Assembly (NCBI RefSeq): GCF_000004075.3
Contig: NC_026661.2
Coordinates: forward strand, 2,232,001-2,296,000
Length of the DNA stretch: 64,000 bases
From: Cucumis sativus
Taxonomy: Eukaryota; Streptophyta; Magnoliopsida; Cucurbitales; Cucurbitaceae
Reading direction: 5' to 3'
Positions 62,335 through 64,000 of this stretch are shown here, piece after piece. Position numbers and translations under genes: made by a program. The notes under the pieces are model-generated. The model was not told the DNA's origin. It ran no database searches and saw only the letters and a program-made list of their open reading frames with translations. The number at the start of each line of letters is the position of its first letter. Position 1 is the first letter of the stretch.

Positions 62335-62423
62335 ATCGTTTTTTTTTCTCTTTTAAATTCTTCTTTATGTTTGATGTTTGGAAACTTTGTATGAGGATGA
62401 TGTTTTATTTTGCATTCAAGATC

Positions 62424-62438
62424 TCTATATATATATAT
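62424..62438 (-). promoter_or_regulatory. TATA region of the complete polygalacturonase
   Basis: TATATATATATATAG on the minus strand, about 90-105 bases upstream of the ATG. Confidence 0.5.
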
Positions 62439-62459
62439 CAATTGAAAGACAATATGCAA

Positions 62460-64000
62460 TGAACCTAAAAGAGGTTACGAGGATTGTGAACTTAGTTTGT
62501 GATATATTGTTTAACCCACCGTCCATCACTTTCATCTATGCACAAATTTTGATAACTAAAATTTGTTTATTGTTCACAATCTGTTTTATTTTCCATTAAG
62601 GATCTCTAGGTTGAATGGGTTTGCTGCAAAATTTCCTTCACCCACCAATATAAACAATCACATTTCTTGATTATAAGAATAAAAAAATTTACAAAACCAA
62701 TCAAACAAGAACCCATCATGCAAGAAACAGAATCAACGTTCTTTTTTTTTTTCTTAGCCACACATGTTACTTAAAAATGTAAAACCCCTGGGGTTATTTA
62801 TAACAATCCCTATAAATTGGTGGATTTTTTTTTAACGTCACATTGTTGTATTGTTATTGAAAATCATTTGGAGTATCTATGATTTCTATGACTAGTTGGT
62901 TTCTGTCAAGATAAGGAAAATGATTGATTTTATATTGTCATTCTTATATAGTCCAACAAATTTGAAAGATTATTGTTTATAATTTTTATGTTTTTAGTGC
63001 CTCACGAACAAATTTATGTAGAATGTGTCTTGTAATCAAGTTCATAATGGAGGTTTTGCATTACCCATCGTCTATCAAATTTATTTCTTGTGTACAACTC
63101 TTCTTTTTTACTGTTATTATATAAGTTTTTCTTATTAAAAATAAGTTTATTATAATATTTGTAGTTTAATACTAAGAATGACTCTTTTGCACAAAAACAC
63201 TCAATAAAATACTAGATGAAATATGTGCCAAACTACATTTAATCTATATCAAATGATGGTATTATAGGACGAGGTACCTTTCAACTCGGACTTGGTGATC
63301 AGATTCAAATCCTAGGTGTTATTTTCTTATTACTATTATTATTATAACCAATAATTTGTTTGTTTTTTTCTAACAAATTTGATTTATTATGTTTATTGCC
63401 TATAAGACTTTTAATTCAATTATATACATTCATACATACATATATACATACATTATGAGACTCGTGCAACACATATAGTTAAAATTAGTATATATAAACA
63501 TGGGAAAATAAAACTTAAGATTTTTTTGTATCTGGGTGTGTATACATATATGTGTAAACTTTCTTTTTTTCCCTTTGTTATTTACTTTACCATTATTTTA
63601 AACGATATAAATTTAATTATTATTTTTAAAATTATGTCCAAATAAATATCTCAACTTTCAGTTTAATATAAAAATCTTATAAGAAATATTCAACATGCTC
63701 AACAATTAACAGTCTTTGTTAAATAAAAAAATCTGTTTTTAATTAAATTTTGAATATTTTAATTGTATAGTCTACAATAATAATAATAAATATAACCATT
63801 AGATTCAAAATAATTAAGTATATAATAACATTTTTAAAAAATTATAAATATAGCAAAATCTGTTAAAGTGATAAATATTAATTTATGGTGGATAATAACA
63901 ATAAATTTTCCTAAATTTTGTTAAGATGTTATTATATATCTAATTATTATTTGTGAAGTTGCGACCAATTATAATTATGGAATTATTTAAGCACGAGGGC
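62460..64000. other. AT-rich intergenic, no gene seen
   Basis: Promoter side of the polygalacturonase, then AT-rich sequence. 63830-63950 is a dispersed AT-rich repeat also seen at 59640-59760 and 39880-39980. A GATTCAAATCC word at 63303 is tRNA B-box-like but isolated. Confidence 0.5.

Noticed and set aside
63285..63320. tRNA-like B box (GATTCAAATCC)
   Set aside because: No A box at proper spacing and no cloverleaf; judged chance or an old SINE trace.

Overview
This is plant nuclear DNA. It is strongly AT-rich, and its genes are split by many short GT-AG introns. The recognisable products are plant families: GH28 pectinases, plant glycine-rich secreted proteins and an IQD protein. Repeat style and protein character suggest a cucurbit (Cucumis-like), which is an inference from memory and not from a search. 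The visible coding capacity is ten intact or apparently intact genes (one cut by the window edge), two broken gene copies, and many transposon remnants.

Layout. 1-982: the 5' part of a pollen-type exopolygalacturonase gene on the minus strand, cut by the window start. 1.2-15.8 kb: a diverged segmental duplication (about 1.25-9.15 kb and 9.9-15.75 kb) carrying genes for a GRP-family secreted glycine-rich protein. There are two intact copies (4497-5186 and 13055-13724) and one broken copy (2175-2447). The first arm also holds a 5'-truncated LINE with target-site duplications and a 1.7 kb solo LTR, both missing from the second arm. 15.8-37 kb: mostly AT-rich repeats, including a decayed LINE reverse transcriptase, LINE 3' ends, a MITE-like element and a four-copy repeat cluster. 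In and around that cluster sit a small secreted cysteine-rich peptide gene (29244-29672) and a GRP-like relic with one internal stop (34715-34993). Three single-exon two-EF-hand protein genes lie at 23.1 (-), 37.9 (+) and 41.3 kb (+).

41.9-56.7 kb is the gene-dense housekeeping part: TAF6 (12 coding exons, minus), an IQD calmodulin-target protein (6 coding exons, plus) and eIF1A (one coding exon, minus). 57-60 kb holds AT-rich local tandem repeats. 60600-62334 is a complete exopolygalacturonase gene with the same exon design as the one at the left edge.

Themes. The accessory parts evolve by local duplication: the GRP peptides, EF-hand proteins and polygalacturonases are each multicopy here. 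The central housekeeping genes are single copy. The EF-hand proteins and the IQD protein both belong to calcium signalling, but nothing in the sequence links them functionally. I found no RNA genes, CRISPR arrays or operons. Nothing here is convincingly a new system. The best leads are the modular small-peptide family with its single-stop copies, the EF-hand copy lacking its key glutamate, and a tandem duplication spanning the eIF1A start codon.
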